Assembly: GCF_001595985.1 (NCBI RefSeq)
Contig: NZ_LOJJ01000018.1
Span: 264,816-328,815, forward strand
DNA: 64,000 bases
Reading direction: 5' to 3'
Source: Polynucleobacter sinensis
Lineage (GTDB): Bacteria; Pseudomonadota; Gammaproteobacteria; Burkholderiales; Burkholderiaceae
The notes below the pieces were generated by a model, which saw nothing but the letters and a program-made list of their open reading frames with translations, did no database searches and had not been told where the DNA came from. Shown piece after piece: positions 37,188 through 48,319 of this stretch. Numbering within the stretch: the stretch's first letter is position 1; every line of letters begins with the position of its first letter. Made by a program: the position numbers and the translations under genes.

Positions 37188-38993
37188 ATGGATTTAATCC
37201 GCAATTTTTCTATCATCGCTCATATCGATCACGGTAAATCAACACTTGCTGATCGCATCATTCAATTATGTGGCGGTCTCTCCGATCGTGAAATGGAAGC
37301 CCAGGTTTTGGACTCGATGGATATCGAGCGTGAACGTGGCATCACCATTAAAGCCCAAACTGCGGCTCTGACCTACAAGTCAAAGGATGGTAAGACTTAC
37401 AACATTAACTTAATTGATACGCCAGGACACGTTGACTTCTCTTATGAGGTAAGTCGCTCTTTATCAGCGTGCGAAGGCGCATTGCTCGTAGTCGATGCGA
37501 GTCAGGGTGTGGAGGCGCAAACGGTTGCCAATTGCTATATGGCTCTGGAGTTGGGTGTTGAGGTGGTGCCAGTTCTGAATAAGATTGATTTACCTCAGGC
37601 TGATCCTGAGCGCGCCAAAAAAGAAATTGAAGATGTCATTGGGATTGATGCATCTGATGCGGTGACATGCTCGGCTAAAACAGGTTTGGGCGTTCAGGAT
37701 GTGATTGAAGAAATGATTGCTCGCGTCCCTCCGCCAAAGGGAAGCGCTGTCGATCCGTTGCAGGCTTTAATTATTGATTCATGGTTTGACAACTATGTTG
37801 GCGTTGTGATGTTGGTACGCGTTGTCAATGGCACCTTAAAACCAAAAGAAAAAATTACCTTAATGGCCAATGGCTCAAGTCATTTGGTTGAGCATGTGGG
37901 TGTGTTTAGTCCCAAGTCTGTTGACCGCCCAGAGTTATCCGCCGGTCAAGTGGGTTATGTGATTGCTGGTATTAAAGAGTTAAAAGCTGCTAAGGTAGGC
38001 GATACGGTGACGCATTCTCCTGGGCAGCAAGGCCGAGTTCCGGCTACAGTGCCTCTCCCAGGCTTTAAAGAGGTGAAGCCACAAGTTTTTGCTGGTTTGT
38101 ATCCGGTTGAGTCAAGCGAGTACGACCAATTACGGGAATCTTTAGAGAAGCTGCAATTAAATGATGCCTCGCTCTTGTATGAGCCAGAGGTTTCACAGGC
38201 TCTTGGCTTTGGCTTCCGCTGCGGCTTCTTAGGTTTGTTGCACATGGAAATCGTGCAAGAGCGTTTAGAGCGCCAGTACGGCATGAATCTCATCACTACC
38301 GCTCCAACAGTGGTATATCAGGTTGAGCAGTCTGATGGTTCAGTCATCCTAGTGGATAACCCATCGAAGATGCCAGAAGCTAGCAAGATTAATACAATTC
38401 TGGAGCCTATTGTTACGGTCAATTTGTACATGCCGCAAGAGTATGTTGGCTCAATCATTACTTTGTGCGTTGGTAAGCGCGGTATTCAGATGGATATGAA
38501 CTATCTGGGGCGCCAAGTCAAATTGACTTATGAATTACCAATGGCCGAGATTGTGTTGGATTTCTTTGACAAAATGAAATCGATCTCACGTGGCTATGCA
38601 TCCATGGATTATGAGTTCAAAGAATATCGCCCGGCCGATGTTGTGAAGGTGGATATCCTGATTAACGGTGAGCGAGTCGATGCGCTGTCCGTGATTGTGC
38701 ATAGAAGTAATAGTCAGCATCGTGGACGCGAAGTGGTCGCCAAGATGCGCGGCATTATTCCGCGTCAAATGTTTGATGTGGCGATTCAGGCGGCCATTGG
38801 TAGCAACATTGTGGCTCGTGAGAATGTCAAAGCGTTGCGTAAGAACGTTTTGGCCAAATGTTATGGTGGAGATATTTCTCGTAAGCGTAAGTTGCTGGAG
38901 AAACAAAAAGAAGGTAAGAAACGAATGAAGCAAGTGGGTAACGTGGAGATTCCACAAGAGGCCTTCTTGGCAATTTTGCAGGTGGATGACTAA
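37188..38993 (+). CDS. lepA: Elongation factor 4 (LepA)
   Basis: LepA is a translational GTPase that back-translocates ribosomes or aids subunit biogenesis. G motifs: [12 protein letters not shown] (P-loop, residues about 10-21), DTPGHVDF (about 81) and NKIDLPQAD (about 135). The C-terminal EF4-specific domain is present (residues about 490-601, [21 protein letters not shown] split at GGD). 601 residues is usual. The stop codon shares a base with lepB's ATG. Confidence 0.97.
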   Translation: MDLIRNFSIIAHIDHGKSTLADRIIQLCGGLSDREMEAQVLDSMDIERERGITIKAQTAALTYKSKDGKTYNINLIDTPGHVDFSYEVSRSLSACEGALLVVDASQGVEAQTVANCYMALELGVEVVPVLNKIDLPQADPERAKKEIEDVIGIDASDAVTCSAKTGLGVQDVIEEMIARVPPPKGSAVDPLQALIIDSWFDNYVGVVMLVRVVNGTLKPKEKITLMANGSSHLVEHVGVFSPKSVDRPELSAGQVGYVIAGIKELKAAKVGDTVTHSPGQQGRVPATVPLPGFKEVKPQVFAGLYPVESSEYDQLRESLEKLQLNDASLLYEPEVSQALGFGFRCGFLGLLHMEIVQERLERQYGMNLITTAPTVVYQVEQSDGSVILVDNPSKMPEASKINTILEPIVTVNLYMPQEYVGSIITLCVGKRGIQMDMNYLGRQVKLTYELPMAEIVLDFFDKMKSISRGYASMDYEFKEYRPADVVKVDILINGERVDALSVIVHRSNSQHRGREVVAKMRGIIPRQMFDVAIQAAIGSNIVARENVKALRKNVLAKCYGGDISRKRKLLEKQKEGKKRMKQVGNVEIPQEAFLAILQVDD

Positions 38994-39799
38994 TGAACTT
39001 TGCGCTAATCCTTTTTATCTTGGTGCTTGTATCTGGAGTTGCCTGGGTTGCTGATCGAATCTACTTTGCGCCACAAAGACGAGCAGCCGGCATTGATCGC
39101 ATGCCTTTATGGCTGGAATATACCGCAGGCTTCTTTCCAGTAATTTGTGCGGTATTTATATTGCGCTCATTTATTGCTGAGCCATTTAAAATTCCTTCAG
39201 GTTCGATGATTCCGACCTTGCAGATTGGGGACTTTATCCTGGTGAATAAATTCACCTATGGTATTCGTTTGCCAGTTATTAATAAGAAGGTTGTAGAGCT
39301 GGGTTCACCAAAACGTGGTGATGTTGTGGTGTTTCGTTACCCACGTGATGAGTCGGTGGATTACATTAAGCGGATTGTGGCATTGCCAGGAGATACGATT
39401 CAGTATCAAGATAAACGTTTAACAGTCAACGGACAGCCGCTTCAGTACAGTGGCGGTGAATCTTACCTCGATCCAGAGAGTATGCGTTACGCCAAGCGTT
39501 TTACTGAGTCATTTCCTATCGATCTTGGTGGGAATCGGCATGAGATTTTGAATGATCCTGATCGTCCGGCGGGAAATTTTCCTGCTGAGCGCTTCCCAGG
39601 ATTTGAAAATTGCCAATACATCGATGCGGGAATTAATTGCACTGTACCGGTAGGTCATTACTTTGCTATGGGTGATAACCGTGACAATAGCGCCGACTCT
39701 CGTTATTGGGGGTTTGTTCCGGATAAAAATATTGTTGGTAAAGCCTTCTTTGTTTGGCTGAACCTGGGAAATCTTGGCCGTATTGGCGGCTTCGAATAA
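38993..39799 (+). CDS. lepB: Signal peptidase I
   Basis: LepB cleaves signal peptides at the inner membrane. Two N-terminal hydrophobic segments (residues about 1-20 and 42-60) precede the catalytic domain. The nucleophile serine is in [15 protein letters not shown] (about residue 73) and the general base lysine in [12 protein letters not shown] (about 124). [17 protein letters not shown] is the last conserved box. The ATG overlaps the lepA stop by 1 bp. It will process many of the exported proteins in this window. Confidence 0.97.
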   Translation: MNFALILFILVLVSGVAWVADRIYFAPQRRAAGIDRMPLWLEYTAGFFPVICAVFILRSFIAEPFKIPSGSMIPTLQIGDFILVNKFTYGIRLPVINKKVVELGSPKRGDVVVFRYPRDESVDYIKRIVALPGDTIQYQDKRLTVNGQPLQYSGGESYLDPESMRYAKRFTESFPIDLGGNRHEILNDPDRPAGNFPAERFPGFENCQYIDAGINCTVPVGHYFAMGDNRDNSADSRYWGFVPDKNIVGKAFFVWLNLGNLGRIGGFE

Positions 39800-39803
39800 A
39801 GCC

Positions 39804-40595
39804 ATGAATGCCCGCGCCGTAATCGAGACCGCACCGCTTCAAGCGCAACTTGGCTACACCTTTAAAAAAGTCGAGCTGCTCAATCAGGCGCTGACTCATC
39901 GTAGCCATAGTAAAAAGAATAACGAGCGCCTAGAGTTCTTGGGCGATTCCATTTTGAACTGCGTGGTTGCAGAAATGCTTTACGAACGTTATTCAGATTT
40001 GGACGAGGGTGATCTCTCTCGAGTCCGCGCAAATCTGGTCAAGCAACAAGCCTTATATGAGATCGCACAAACTCTATCTTTATCTGATTACTTACGACTA
40101 GGTGAAGGCGAGCTCAAGAGTGGTGGATTTCGTCGACCATCTATATTGGCTGATACCCTGGAGGCTGTAACAGGAGCGATCTTTTTGGACGGTGGATTTG
40201 ATGCTGCTAAAACCTGTTTGCGCAAACTCTATTCCATTATTTTGGCTAATGTTGATCCAAAAACACTTGGTAAGGATGACAAAACGCTGCTTCAAGAGTG
40301 CTTACAGAGCTATCAATTCCCTTTGCCAACCTACAATGTTGTGGGAACTAGTGGTGCTGCGCACAATCAGCAGTTTGAGGTTGAATGTTTGATTCCCAAT
40401 CTCAAGGTGTCAGTAAAGGGTGAGGGTGCATCTCGGCGGGCTGCTGAACAGGCTGCTGCTAAGTTGGCCCTGATCGCTGCTCAGAAGGTGTTGCCACAAG
40501 CATTGGGTAAGCCTAAAAAAACCCGGTCTGCCAAAAAGAAAGCTGCAAAAAAAGTGGCAACTGAAGAGCAATTAAATCTTAAGCTGAAGGGCTAA
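39804..40595 (+). CDS. rnc: Ribonuclease III
   Basis: RNase III cuts double-stranded RNA, including rRNA precursors. The catalytic signature [18 protein letters not shown] is at about residues 40-57 and the second acidic region is in [17 protein letters not shown] (about 115). A dsRNA-binding domain follows (about 165-235), then a Lys-rich tail ([16 protein letters not shown]). The ATG at 39804 (263 residues) is chosen over an upstream in-frame start inside lepB. era follows after 2 bp. Confidence 0.96.
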   Translation: MNARAVIETAPLQAQLGYTFKKVELLNQALTHRSHSKKNNERLEFLGDSILNCVVAEMLYERYSDLDEGDLSRVRANLVKQQALYEIAQTLSLSDYLRLGEGELKSGGFRRPSILADTLEAVTGAIFLDGGFDAAKTCLRKLYSIILANVDPKTLGKDDKTLLQECLQSYQFPLPTYNVVGTSGAAHNQQFEVECLIPNLKVSVKGEGASRRAAEQAAAKLALIAAQKVLPQALGKPKKTRSAKKKAAKKVATEEQLNLKLKG

Positions 40596-40597
40596 TC

Positions 40598-41536
40598 GTG
40601 TTTAGATGCGGCACTATCGCCATTGTCGGGCGTCCCAATATGGGCAAATCGACTCTATTGAATGCTTTGGTTGGTCAGAAGATCAGCATTACTTCCCGTA
40701 AGGCGCAAACCACGCGGCATCGTATTTTGGGAATTCAGAATCGTGAGGAAGCGCAGTTTATCTTCATTGATACGCCGGGCTTTCAAACGCGTTTAATGAA
40801 CACTCTCAACAAGGCCCTGAACCGCACCGTGACTACTGCACTACAGGACGTCAACGTCGCATGCTTTGTCGTTGAGGCGGGATATTTTGGTGAGGATGAT
40901 AAAAAAGTACTGCGTTTGCTTCCGAATGATTTGCCAGTGGTACTGGTCTTGAACAAATTAGACTTATTCAATAGCCGTTTTCAGACTCCTTCTGAGCGTG
41001 ATCAGGCTTTACTCAATTTCATGAAGGAAATGAGCCAGCCATGGAGTGAGCTTGGTGGCCATGAAGACCAAAGCAAATGTGAATTTGCTGAGATTGTGCC
41101 GATGAGTGCTAAAAGTCCTGCAGATATTCAAAGGCTATTGGATGTGCTGGAAGGGTATTTGCCTGAGGCGCCACCAGTCTATGATGGCGATACATTAACG
41201 GATCGTAGCGAGCGTTTCCTGGCCGCAGAGATTTTGCGTGAAAAGGTTTTTCGTTTCACGGGTGAAGAATTGCCCTATACCAGCACAGTCGTAATTGATC
41301 AGTTCAAGATGGATGGCAAGATGCGTCGAATCGCGGCTACGATTTTGGTTGATCGCGATAGCCACAAGGCAATGATTATTGGTCAAAAGGGTGAGCGTCT
41401 GAAAAAGATTTCGACTGATGCCCGCATTGATATGGAAAAGCTTTTTGACGGCAAAGTATTTTTAGAGACCTGGGTTAAGGTCAAGCGTGGGTGGGCTGAT
41501 GATCGCGCTGAGTTACGGGCGCAAGGACTAGAGTAA
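40598..41536 (+). CDS. era: GTPase Era
   Basis: Era binds the 3' end of 16S rRNA and helps 30S assembly. The 312-residue protein starts with GTG and shows [11 protein letters not shown] (P-loop, residues about 10-20), DTPGF (about 60) and LNKLDLF (about 117). The C-terminal KH domain contains [22 protein letters not shown] (GxxG loop, about 265). The rnc-era-recO order is conserved in proteobacteria. Confidence 0.97.
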   Translation: MFRCGTIAIVGRPNMGKSTLLNALVGQKISITSRKAQTTRHRILGIQNREEAQFIFIDTPGFQTRLMNTLNKALNRTVTTALQDVNVACFVVEAGYFGEDDKKVLRLLPNDLPVVLVLNKLDLFNSRFQTPSERDQALLNFMKEMSQPWSELGGHEDQSKCEFAEIVPMSAKSPADIQRLLDVLEGYLPEAPPVYDGDTLTDRSERFLAAEILREKVFRFTGEELPYTSTVVIDQFKMDGKMRRIAATILVDRDSHKAMIIGQKGERLKKISTDARIDMEKLFDGKVFLETWVKVKRGWADDRAELRAQGLE

Positions 41537-41542
41537 TTTTTC

Positions 41543-42277
41543 ATGGCGTCGATTCGTGTTTCTGACGAACCTGCTTTTGTATTGCATAGCATTCCTTACA
41601 AGGAAACTAGCTTAATTCTTGATGTCTTTACGCGGCAATATGGGCGCATGGCTTTGATCGCCAAGGGTGCTAAACGACCGCACTCAACTTTGCGCCCAGT
41701 ATTGCAACGTTTCCAACCGCTGCTAGTGTCTTGGAGTGGTAAATCAGAATTGCGCACTCTCACGAAGTCTGAATGGGTGGGTGGCACACCATCCTTAGTT
41801 GGTGATGCGCTCCTTTGTGGTTTTTATCTCAATGAGCTTTTAGTTAAATTTTTGGCTCGGGAAGATGAATATGAAAAACTCTATGATCACTACACCGATA
41901 CTATTTCTGCGTTGTCAAACCTGGAATTCGAGTCTAAGGGTTTAGAAGAGATTCTGCGCCCCTTTGAGTTAACGCTACTTCAAGAAACGGGCTATGCAGC
42001 TGCTCTTGATCGCTGTGTTGAAACCAATAGTGCTCCGATATCGGAAGAGCAATATGTGTATCAGCCAGAGCGTGGTGTAAGGCCTGCTCAAGGTGATGAC
42101 CCTGGGCACTGGCCAGTATTAAGCGGCCGATCATTGTTGGCGATTGCGGCGGGAGACTTTTCTCATCCAGAGACGCTTTCTGAGAGTAAACAATTGATGC
42201 GTTTCTTGCTGGGATTACATCTTCAGGACCAAGTCTTGACTACGCGCCAAATTTTGATTGATTTGAAGAAAATCTAG
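41543..42277 (+). CDS. recO: DNA repair protein RecO
   Basis: RecO loads RecA on SSB-coated DNA with RecR. The 244-residue product has the N-terminal OB fold (AFVLHSIPYKETSLILDVFTRQYGRMALIAKGAK, about residues 10-43; key parts LHSIPYKETSLI and GRMALIAKGAK) and the typical LLVSWSGKSELRTLTKSE and FYLNELLVKFL segments. The helical C-terminal half lacks a clear zinc-binding cysteine set. It lies 6 bp after era. Confidence 0.93.
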   Translation: MASIRVSDEPAFVLHSIPYKETSLILDVFTRQYGRMALIAKGAKRPHSTLRPVLQRFQPLLVSWSGKSELRTLTKSEWVGGTPSLVGDALLCGFYLNELLVKFLAREDEYEKLYDHYTDTISALSNLEFESKGLEEILRPFELTLLQETGYAAALDRCVETNSAPISEEQYVYQPERGVRPAQGDDPGHWPVLSGRSLLAIAAGDFSHPETLSESKQLMRFLLGLHLQDQVLTTRQILIDLKKI

Positions 42278-42289
42278 TAATCTACGCAG

Positions 42290-43051
42290 ATGAATAGCTC
42301 CCAAACTCTTGAACTGGGTATCAATATTGATCATGTCGCTACCTTGCGTAATGCGAGGGGCACGGCTTATCCAGATCCATTGAGGGCTGCGCGCTTGGCT
42401 GAGGAGGCGGGCGCAGATTTAATCACCCTGCATTTGCGTGAAGACCGGCGCCATATAAAGGATGCGGATTTATTGGCCCTACGCCCATTGATCAAAACGC
42501 GTATGAATTTAGAGTGCGCCGTGACTCCCGAAATGATTAATATCGCCTGCCAGGTAAAGCCCCATGATGTCTGTCTTGTGCCAGAAAAGCGCGAAGAAGT
42601 CACGACTGAGGGTGGGCTCGATGTGGTTGGTCATTTTCAGGCTGTGAAAGAGGCTACCTCTTTGCTGCAGAGCGCTGGAATTCGGGTATCGCTATTTATT
42701 GATCCAGAAGAGAAGCAAATTCAGGCTGCTAAAGATGTTGGTGCTACTGTTGTGGAATTGCATACTGGACGTTACGCAGATTTGTCGGGTGATCAACAAG
42801 CCAAAGAACTCGAGCGTATTCGTCGGGCGGCTCAGTTTGGCAAAGGGCTTGGTTTGCGCGTGAATGCGGGCCATGGCCTGCATGAGGGCAATGTAATGCC
42901 GGTAGCCGCAATTACAGAACTTTCTGAGCTCAATATTGGTCATGCCATTGTTGCTGAGGCCTTATTCAAGGGATGGCAAAAAGCAATCGCCGATATGAAG
43001 ACTCTGATGGCTCAGGGTAGAGCGAATGCCGCACAAAAGAGCTCTAAATGA
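42290..43051 (+). CDS. pdxJ: Pyridoxine 5'-phosphate synthase PdxJ
   Basis: PdxJ condenses deoxyxylulose 5-phosphate with 3-amino-2-oxopropyl phosphate to form PNP. The conserved N-terminus [17 protein letters not shown] (with active-site residues DH), then [19 protein letters not shown] and the phosphate loop [13 protein letters not shown] are all present. 253 residues is usual. Its last 4 bp overlap acpS, as in many proteobacteria. Confidence 0.97.
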   Translation: MNSSQTLELGINIDHVATLRNARGTAYPDPLRAARLAEEAGADLITLHLREDRRHIKDADLLALRPLIKTRMNLECAVTPEMINIACQVKPHDVCLVPEKREEVTTEGGLDVVGHFQAVKEATSLLQSAGIRVSLFIDPEEKQIQAAKDVGATVVELHTGRYADLSGDQQAKELERIRRAAQFGKGLGLRVNAGHGLHEGNVMPVAAITELSELNIGHAIVAEALFKGWQKAIADMKTLMAQGRANAAQKSSK

Positions 43052-43440
43052 TCATCGGTATCGGTACAGACATTTTGCAAATAGAGCGCCTTCAGGCTGC
43101 CTATGATCGTACTCATGGCCGCCTGGCTGAAAAGGTCCTTGGCCCCGACGAATTCATTATCTTTAAGCAGCGCCTCGCAAGAAATCACAAGCGGGGAATC
43201 GCTTTTCTGGCAACCCGTTTTGCAGCAAAAGAAGCCTTCTCTAAGGCAATTGGTCTCGGGATGAGAATGCCGATGACTTGGCGTTCTTTGCAGACGCTCA
43301 ATGAACCTAGTGGTAAGCCAGTGACATCCTATTTGGGTGCGCTCTCACAGTTTATGCAGGAGCGAAACTGGGAGGCTCAGGTCACTGTGAGTGACGAGCA
43401 AGACATGGCGATTGCCCATGTCATCGTAGTTCAAAAATAA
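43048..43440 (+). CDS. acpS: Holo-[ACP] synthase AcpS
   Basis: AcpS attaches the 4'-phosphopantetheine arm to ACP (acpP at 34 kb). It has the magnesium-binding [13 protein letters not shown] start (residues 2-14, Asp at 8) and the [14 protein letters not shown] motif (Glu at about 60). 130 residues is usual. It overlaps pdxJ by 4 bp, which suggests coupled translation. Confidence 0.96.
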   Translation: MIIGIGTDILQIERLQAAYDRTHGRLAEKVLGPDEFIIFKQRLARNHKRGIAFLATRFAAKEAFSKAIGLGMRMPMTWRSLQTLNEPSGKPVTSYLGALSQFMQERNWEAQVTVSDEQDMAIAHVIVVQK

Positions 43441-43462
43441 CCACCGATATTAAGAGGAATGC

Positions 43463-44539
43463 ATGAGTAAGACGACTATGAATCCAGGCCCAATTACCTT
43501 GGATGTTGTTGGTCTAGAGTTAAACGCCGAAGATCGCCGTCGTATCTTGCATCCATTGACTGGTGGTGTCATTCTTTTTGGTAGAAACTTTTCTAATCGC
43601 AAACAACTAACTAAGCTGTCAGCCCAAATTAAAAAATTGCGCCCAGACGTATTAATTTCTATTGATCATGAGGGTGGTCGGGTGCAGCGCTGTAAGACAG
43701 ATGGTTTTACTCATCTCCCAGCAATGCGCAAATTGGGCGAGCTCTGGTCTGCAAAGAGTGATGACTCTCATTCTGCGGCTTCAGCTGCGCAAGCAATGGC
43801 CGCAGCTACTGCCTGTGGCTATGTCTTGGCTACTGAGTTACGGGCTTGCGGAGTCGACTTTAGCTTTACTCCAGTTCTGGATTTGGATTTTGGACGTAGT
43901 GGCGTCATTGGCGATCGCTCATTTAGTCGCGATCCTCAAATTACATTTGCACTCGCCAAGAGTTTGAATGAGGGCTTGCGTCTAGCTGATATGGCCAACT
44001 GCGGTAAGCACTTTCCGGGTCATGGCTGGGCTGAGGCGGATTCCCATGTTGCCATTCCAGTTGATGAGCGCTCTTTGAGTGAGATTCTTGGTGACGATGC
44101 GAAGCCTTATGAGTGGCTAGATCTCAGCTTGGCTTCAGTTATGCCTGCTCATGTGATTTATCCCAAGGTAGATAAAAATCCCGCAGGATTTTCCAATATC
44201 TGGCTGCACTCTATCTTGCGCCAAGAGTTAGGGTTTGAGGGGGTTATTTTCAGTGATGATCTCTCCATGGAAGGTGCTAGCGTTGCTGGTTCCGTCGTTA
44301 AGGGCGCAGAGCTCGCGCTTAATGCTGGCTGTGATGCGGTACTAATTTGCAATCGTCCAGATTTGGCAGATCAATTGCTCTCTGAGCTGAAGGTGACAAA
44401 GGCAAAGCAATTGGAATCTGCTAAGCGCTTAAATCGATTGATGCCCAAGTCAACTGCTCTCTCATGGGATGAGTTGCAAAAAGAGGCCGAGTATCAACAT
44501 GCTAAGGGCTTATTAAAGCAATTAAATCTCATTGCTTAG
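43463..44539 (+). CDS. nagZ: Beta-N-acetylhexosaminidase NagZ
   Basis: NagZ removes N-acetylglucosamine from muropeptides during cell-wall recycling. GH3 signatures are present: IDHEGGRVQR (about residue 70), NCGKHFPGHGWAEADSHVAIP (with the family's DSH and KHFPGHG, about 175) and the nucleophile Asp in GVIFSDDLSMEGA (about 260). There is no signal peptide, in line with a cytoplasmic enzyme. It closes the cluster and is followed by a terminator. Confidence 0.95.
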   Translation: MSKTTMNPGPITLDVVGLELNAEDRRRILHPLTGGVILFGRNFSNRKQLTKLSAQIKKLRPDVLISIDHEGGRVQRCKTDGFTHLPAMRKLGELWSAKSDDSHSAASAAQAMAAATACGYVLATELRACGVDFSFTPVLDLDFGRSGVIGDRSFSRDPQITFALAKSLNEGLRLADMANCGKHFPGHGWAEADSHVAIPVDERSLSEILGDDAKPYEWLDLSLASVMPAHVIYPKVDKNPAGFSNIWLHSILRQELGFEGVIFSDDLSMEGASVAGSVVKGAELALNAGCDAVLICNRPDLADQLLSELKVTKAKQLESAKRLNRLMPKSTALSWDELQKEAEYQHAKGLLKQLNLIA

Positions 44540-44601
44540 AGACATGTACCAAGACGGTATCAAATCAGTATTTAATTAGCATCAATCTCAGCGCCCATTA
44601 A

Positions 44602-44625
44602 AAAAGCCCAGCAAGCTGGGCTTTT
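44602..44625. terminator. Terminator between nagZ and efp
   Basis: AAAAGCCCAGC (44602-44612) and GCTGGGCTTTT (44615-44625) are perfect arms with an AA between, flanked by A and T runs. It can act for nagZ (+) and for efp (-). Confidence 0.85.
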
Positions 44626-44643
44626 GTAGTACTTGCGAGCTAA

Positions 44644-45204
44644 TTAGTTAGCGCGGCTACGATATTCACCAGTGCGAGTATCGATTTCAATCTTGTCACC
44701 TGTATTGCAGAACAAAGGCACTTGTAATTCATAGCCAGTTGCAAGCTTTGCGGTCTTCAATACTTTGCCGGAGCTGGTGTCACCCTTCACTGCTGGCTCT
44801 GTGTAAATGATTTCACGAACCAAAGAGTTAGGCATTGCTACTGAAAGTGCTTTCCCTTCGTAGAAAACAACTTCGCATGGCATGCTCTCTTCGAGATAGT
44901 TCAGTGCATCACCCATGAACTCAGCCTCAACTTCGTATTGGTTGTAATCAGAATCCATGAATACATACATTGGGTCTGCAAAATAAGAGTAGGTGCACTC
45001 TTTCTTGTCGAGAATCACTACATCAAACTTGTCATCAGCTTTAAATACGCCTTCGTTTGGCGCGCCAGTTAACAAGTTCTTAAATTTCATTTTCACAACG
45101 GAAGAGTTGCGGCCTGAGCGGCTATATTCGGCTTTTAAAACGACCATGGCATCAGTGCCGATCATCACTACGTTACCAACGCGGAGTTCTTGTGCTGTTT
45201 TCAT
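44644..45204 (-). CDS. efp: Elongation factor P (arginine-rhamnosylated type)
   Basis: EF-P rescues ribosomes stalled at polyproline stretches. It has 186 residues. The modified loop reads [14 protein letters not shown] with Arg at residue 32, rather than the lysine used by E. coli-type EF-P, so it should be a substrate of EarP, encoded just upstream. [19 protein letters not shown] middle and [14 protein letters not shown] end are typical. It follows earP by 87 bp on the same strand. Confidence 0.96.
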   Translation of the reverse strand: MKTAQELRVGNVVMIGTDAMVVLKAEYSRSGRNSSVVKMKFKNLLTGAPNEGVFKADDKFDVVILDKKECTYSYFADPMYVFMDSDYNQYEVEAEFMGDALNYLEESMPCEVVFYEGKALSVAMPNSLVREIIYTEPAVKGDTSSGKVLKTAKLATGYELQVPLFCNTGDKIEIDTRTGEYRSRAN

Positions 45205-45291
45205 CTTGCTATTCCTGGGGGCAGAGCTTATTTTCTGCGGTTTTTATCAAAAACAAGATTGTAACCGCCTGTATGCCTTTATTGCTTGGGT

Positions 45292-46362
45292 TTAGGCGAT
45301 AAAGCGAATTAGACGCGCTGGCAAGCCGCCATCCCCATGCTTTTTGAGTAAATGGGCGCGCCAGAGCTTGGCATGTGCATTCCAGGCATCTAAAGACTCA
45401 AGCCATTGGCTGGGCATCCCCCAGGTCATGGCGTTAATTACGGCAAGTCTGAGTGCTTGTGGGGTGTTATCGAGATAAAGGTCTAAGAAGGCTGCTAATT
45501 TGACTTCGTGAGCACGATCTTTTTGTTGATAGATATGCCAAATAAACGGTTTGCCGGCGAGTTGCGCTCTAACAAATGAATCCTCGCCACGCACAATATT
45601 GAAGTCGCACTGGGTTAGCACCCAGTCATATTCATCCTGAGAAACGAATGGAATGGAGATCAACTGAATCGATTTTGGCAGGATGATAGGTTTGCTCGTG
45701 CTTAATTTCAACTGCTCAAGCTGGCCATGAGTCAATAGAATGTCAAAATTCTCGCCTGAGTTAGCTAAATCCTCAAGCCATCTTAAGAGTGGTGCATCTG
45801 GATAGCAAAAGACGCTGATACGTTTCGCATGAGGTCTTAATTGAGCCCAGCAAGATTGGAGATCTTCTGGAGTGAGTTTTTCGGATTCATGGACTTCTGA
45901 TGGAATAGGGTCTAGCAATAGTCCGCCAACCTCATCCTGAAAGCCCGGAAAGAAAAAATACTTTGGGATGCCGTGCGATTGGGGTGAAGGTTTTCCATGA
46001 AACTCCGCTATCCAAGGTTCCGCGCTTAAATATTCCAGGTTAAGAATGATGGGCTTTACGGGTGCGATAAAGAGACCTGCCATATACCGCGCTGGCAACT
46101 CGCAGCCAAAAGCCTCAATCACGACATCGGGCGTTTGAACTGGGTGTCGAGCATTGACATGGCTAGCCTCCCATGGCTGGATATCAATTTTTTGTTTAAT
46201 CGATTGATCTACGCCAGAAGCGAGTAAATTAAGGGTTGGCAGATCGTCGCAGAAAATGCGCACCTCTTGGCCATGAAGACTTGTTAAGCTTCTCGCTAGA
46301 CGCCAGCAAACACCAGCATCACCATAGTTGTCTACGATTTGACAGAAAATATCCCAACGCAT
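45292..46362 (-). CDS. earP: EF-P arginine rhamnosyltransferase EarP
   Basis: EarP transfers rhamnose from dTDP-rhamnose to Arg32 of EF-P. The 356-residue protein opens [26 protein letters not shown] with the DNYGDxGVCWRLA motif that carries the catalytic aspartates, and later shows the nucleotide-sugar binding block [26 protein letters not shown] (key part [19 protein letters not shown]). The genes for dTDP-rhamnose are not in the window. Its start codon overlaps that of divergent uvrC by two bases. Confidence 0.95.
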   Translation of the reverse strand: MRWDIFCQIVDNYGDAGVCWRLARSLTSLHGQEVRIFCDDLPTLNLLASGVDQSIKQKIDIQPWEASHVNARHPVQTPDVVIEAFGCELPARYMAGLFIAPVKPIILNLEYLSAEPWIAEFHGKPSPQSHGIPKYFFFPGFQDEVGGLLLDPIPSEVHESEKLTPEDLQSCWAQLRPHAKRISVFCYPDAPLLRWLEDLANSGENFDILLTHGQLEQLKLSTSKPIILPKSIQLISIPFVSQDEYDWVLTQCDFNIVRGEDSFVRAQLAGKPFIWHIYQQKDRAHEVKLAAFLDLYLDNTPQALRLAVINAMTWGMPSQWLESLDAWNAHAKLWRAHLLKKHGDGGLPARLIRFIA

Positions 46363-48283
46363 GACTAATTCGCTTTTTGAAACCCTTCAGCAGGATGTTA
46401 AACGGCTACCCGGATTGCCGGGGGTATATCGCTTCTTTGATGAAGCTGGACACATTTTGTATGTCGGCAAGGCGCGCAACCTAAAAAAACGCGTTTCAAG
46501 CTACTTTCAGCGTAAACAACTGTCGCCACGTATAGAGCTCATGGTTGGAAAAATTGCCCGCTATGAAACTACAGTAACACGCTCTGAAACAGAAGCTTTA
46601 ATTTTAGAGAATAACCTGATTAAGGAGTTGGCCCCGCCATTCAATATCCTATTTAGGGATGATAAGTCTTATCCATATGTGATGTTGACTGGACATCAAT
46701 TTCCTAGGCTTGCATCGTACCGTGGCAAGGTGGATAAACGTAATCATTATTTTGGACCATTTCCCAACTCTTGGGCGGTGCGCAACAGCGTACAGATTTT
46801 GCAAAAAGTCTTTCGTCTGAGAACTTGTGAGGATTCCGTATTTAAAAATCGCAGTAGACCTTGTCTGCTTCATCAAATTCATCGCTGTAGTGCACCTTGC
46901 GTGGGCCGCTTAAGTGTCGAGCAGTATGGCCAAGATGTAGCGCAAGCAACACGATTCCTAGAGGGCGACCATAGTCGCGTGCTATCGGAATTGGAAAAAA
47001 AGATGCATGCCTATAGCGATGCAATGGAGTTTGAGATGGCTGCTGTGTTGAGGGATCGAATTGCAGATCTCTCTAGTGTTTTGCAACAGCAATCGATGGA
47101 TACAGTGGCGGACGGCGAGGGTGATGTCGATGTGATTGCGGTTGCGCAATCGGAGGGTGTGGTATGCGTGAACTTAGCCATGATCCGTGGTGGTCGTCAC
47201 TTGGGTGATAGGGCTTATTTCCCAAAAGGCTTGCGTTCTACCTCTGGTGAGCTTCCTCCGCCTGCAGAAATTCTTGAGGCATTTATTGCTCAGCATTACT
47301 TGGAGGAGAGAATGGATGGCGGAGAGGTAACAACGAATCTCATTCCACCAGTTCTCATCTTGAATCATTCATTGCGAAAACTGGGTGATGATGTTACTGC
47401 TGCACCTGAAGAGGAGTCTGCTCCTGAGAGTTTGCATGATTTGCTCAATGCACAGGCCGGTAAGCGCATTACCTTTCTTCATCAACCGCAAGGGCAGAGG
47501 CGACACTGGTTGGCAATGGCAGAAGGCAATGCAAAGATCGCGATTGCCAAGCGATTAGTTGAAACTGGTGGTCAGTTGGCTAGAGCACGTTCGCTTGCAG
47601 ACATTTTAGGTTTGGAGTTGGAGAGTCTTGAGCAGCTTCGGATTGAGTGTTTTGATATTAGCCACACATCAGGTGAGGCAACCCAAGCGTCTTGTGTGGT
47701 TTATGCCAAGAATGCAATGCAGCCCAGTGAATATCGTCGCTTTAATATCAACGACATTACCCCTGGAGATGATTATGCAGCGATGCGTCAAGTTTTACAA
47801 AGGCGCTATGCTAACTTTCAGGAGTTACCTGTTGAAAAGATTCCGCAAGTTATCTTAATTGACGGTGGTAAAGGGCAGGTGGAGATGGCGAGACAAGTTC
47901 TTTCCGAGTTTGGGATGGATACCGGCTTGATTGTCGGGGTCGCAAAAGGGGAGGGGCGCAAGGTGGGGCTGGAGACGCTTATCTTTGCGGATGACCGTAA
48001 ACCACTTGAGCTGGGTATTGATAGTGCAGCATTGCTCCTTGTTGCCCAGATTCGTGATGAGGCCCATCGGTTTGCCATCACTGGGATGCGTGCCAAGCGC
48101 GCAAAAGCGAGAACGGTTTCTCAATTGGAGGAAATAGAGGGTATTGGAGCAAAGCGCAGGCAAAAATTACTCGCCCGCTTTGGTGGTTTGCGTGGAGTCG
48201 CGAATGCCACTATTGAAGAAATTGCGAGCGTAGAGGGGATTTCAACTGCCCTGGCCGAGCAAATTTATCGGCAGCTACATTGA
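46361..48283 (+). CDS. uvrC: UvrABC system protein C
   Basis: UvrC makes both incisions in nucleotide excision repair. Domains in order: GIY-YIG nuclease (residues about 17-95, [20 protein letters not shown]), a Cys-rich region (about 150-180), UVR domain (about 205-240), RNase H-like C-terminal nuclease (about 415-540, [18 protein letters not shown] and LIDGGKGQ) and two helix-hairpin-helix motifs at the end. 640 residues is usual. Its ATG shares bases with the earP start on the other strand. Confidence 0.96.
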   Translation: MTNSLFETLQQDVKRLPGLPGVYRFFDEAGHILYVGKARNLKKRVSSYFQRKQLSPRIELMVGKIARYETTVTRSETEALILENNLIKELAPPFNILFRDDKSYPYVMLTGHQFPRLASYRGKVDKRNHYFGPFPNSWAVRNSVQILQKVFRLRTCEDSVFKNRSRPCLLHQIHRCSAPCVGRLSVEQYGQDVAQATRFLEGDHSRVLSELEKKMHAYSDAMEFEMAAVLRDRIADLSSVLQQQSMDTVADGEGDVDVIAVAQSEGVVCVNLAMIRGGRHLGDRAYFPKGLRSTSGELPPPAEILEAFIAQHYLEERMDGGEVTTNLIPPVLILNHSLRKLGDDVTAAPEEESAPESLHDLLNAQAGKRITFLHQPQGQRRHWLAMAEGNAKIAIAKRLVETGGQLARARSLADILGLELESLEQLRIECFDISHTSGEATQASCVVYAKNAMQPSEYRRFNINDITPGDDYAAMRQVLQRRYANFQELPVEKIPQVILIDGGKGQVEMARQVLSEFGMDTGLIVGVAKGEGRKVGLETLIFADDRKPLELGIDSAALLLVAQIRDEAHRFAITGMRAKRAKARTVSQLEEIEGIGAKRRQKLLARFGGLRGVANATIEEIASVEGISTALAEQIYRQLH

Positions 48284-48319
48284 TTTCCGACTCTCACTAG
48301 TTTGGTTTATCCTTAAGCC

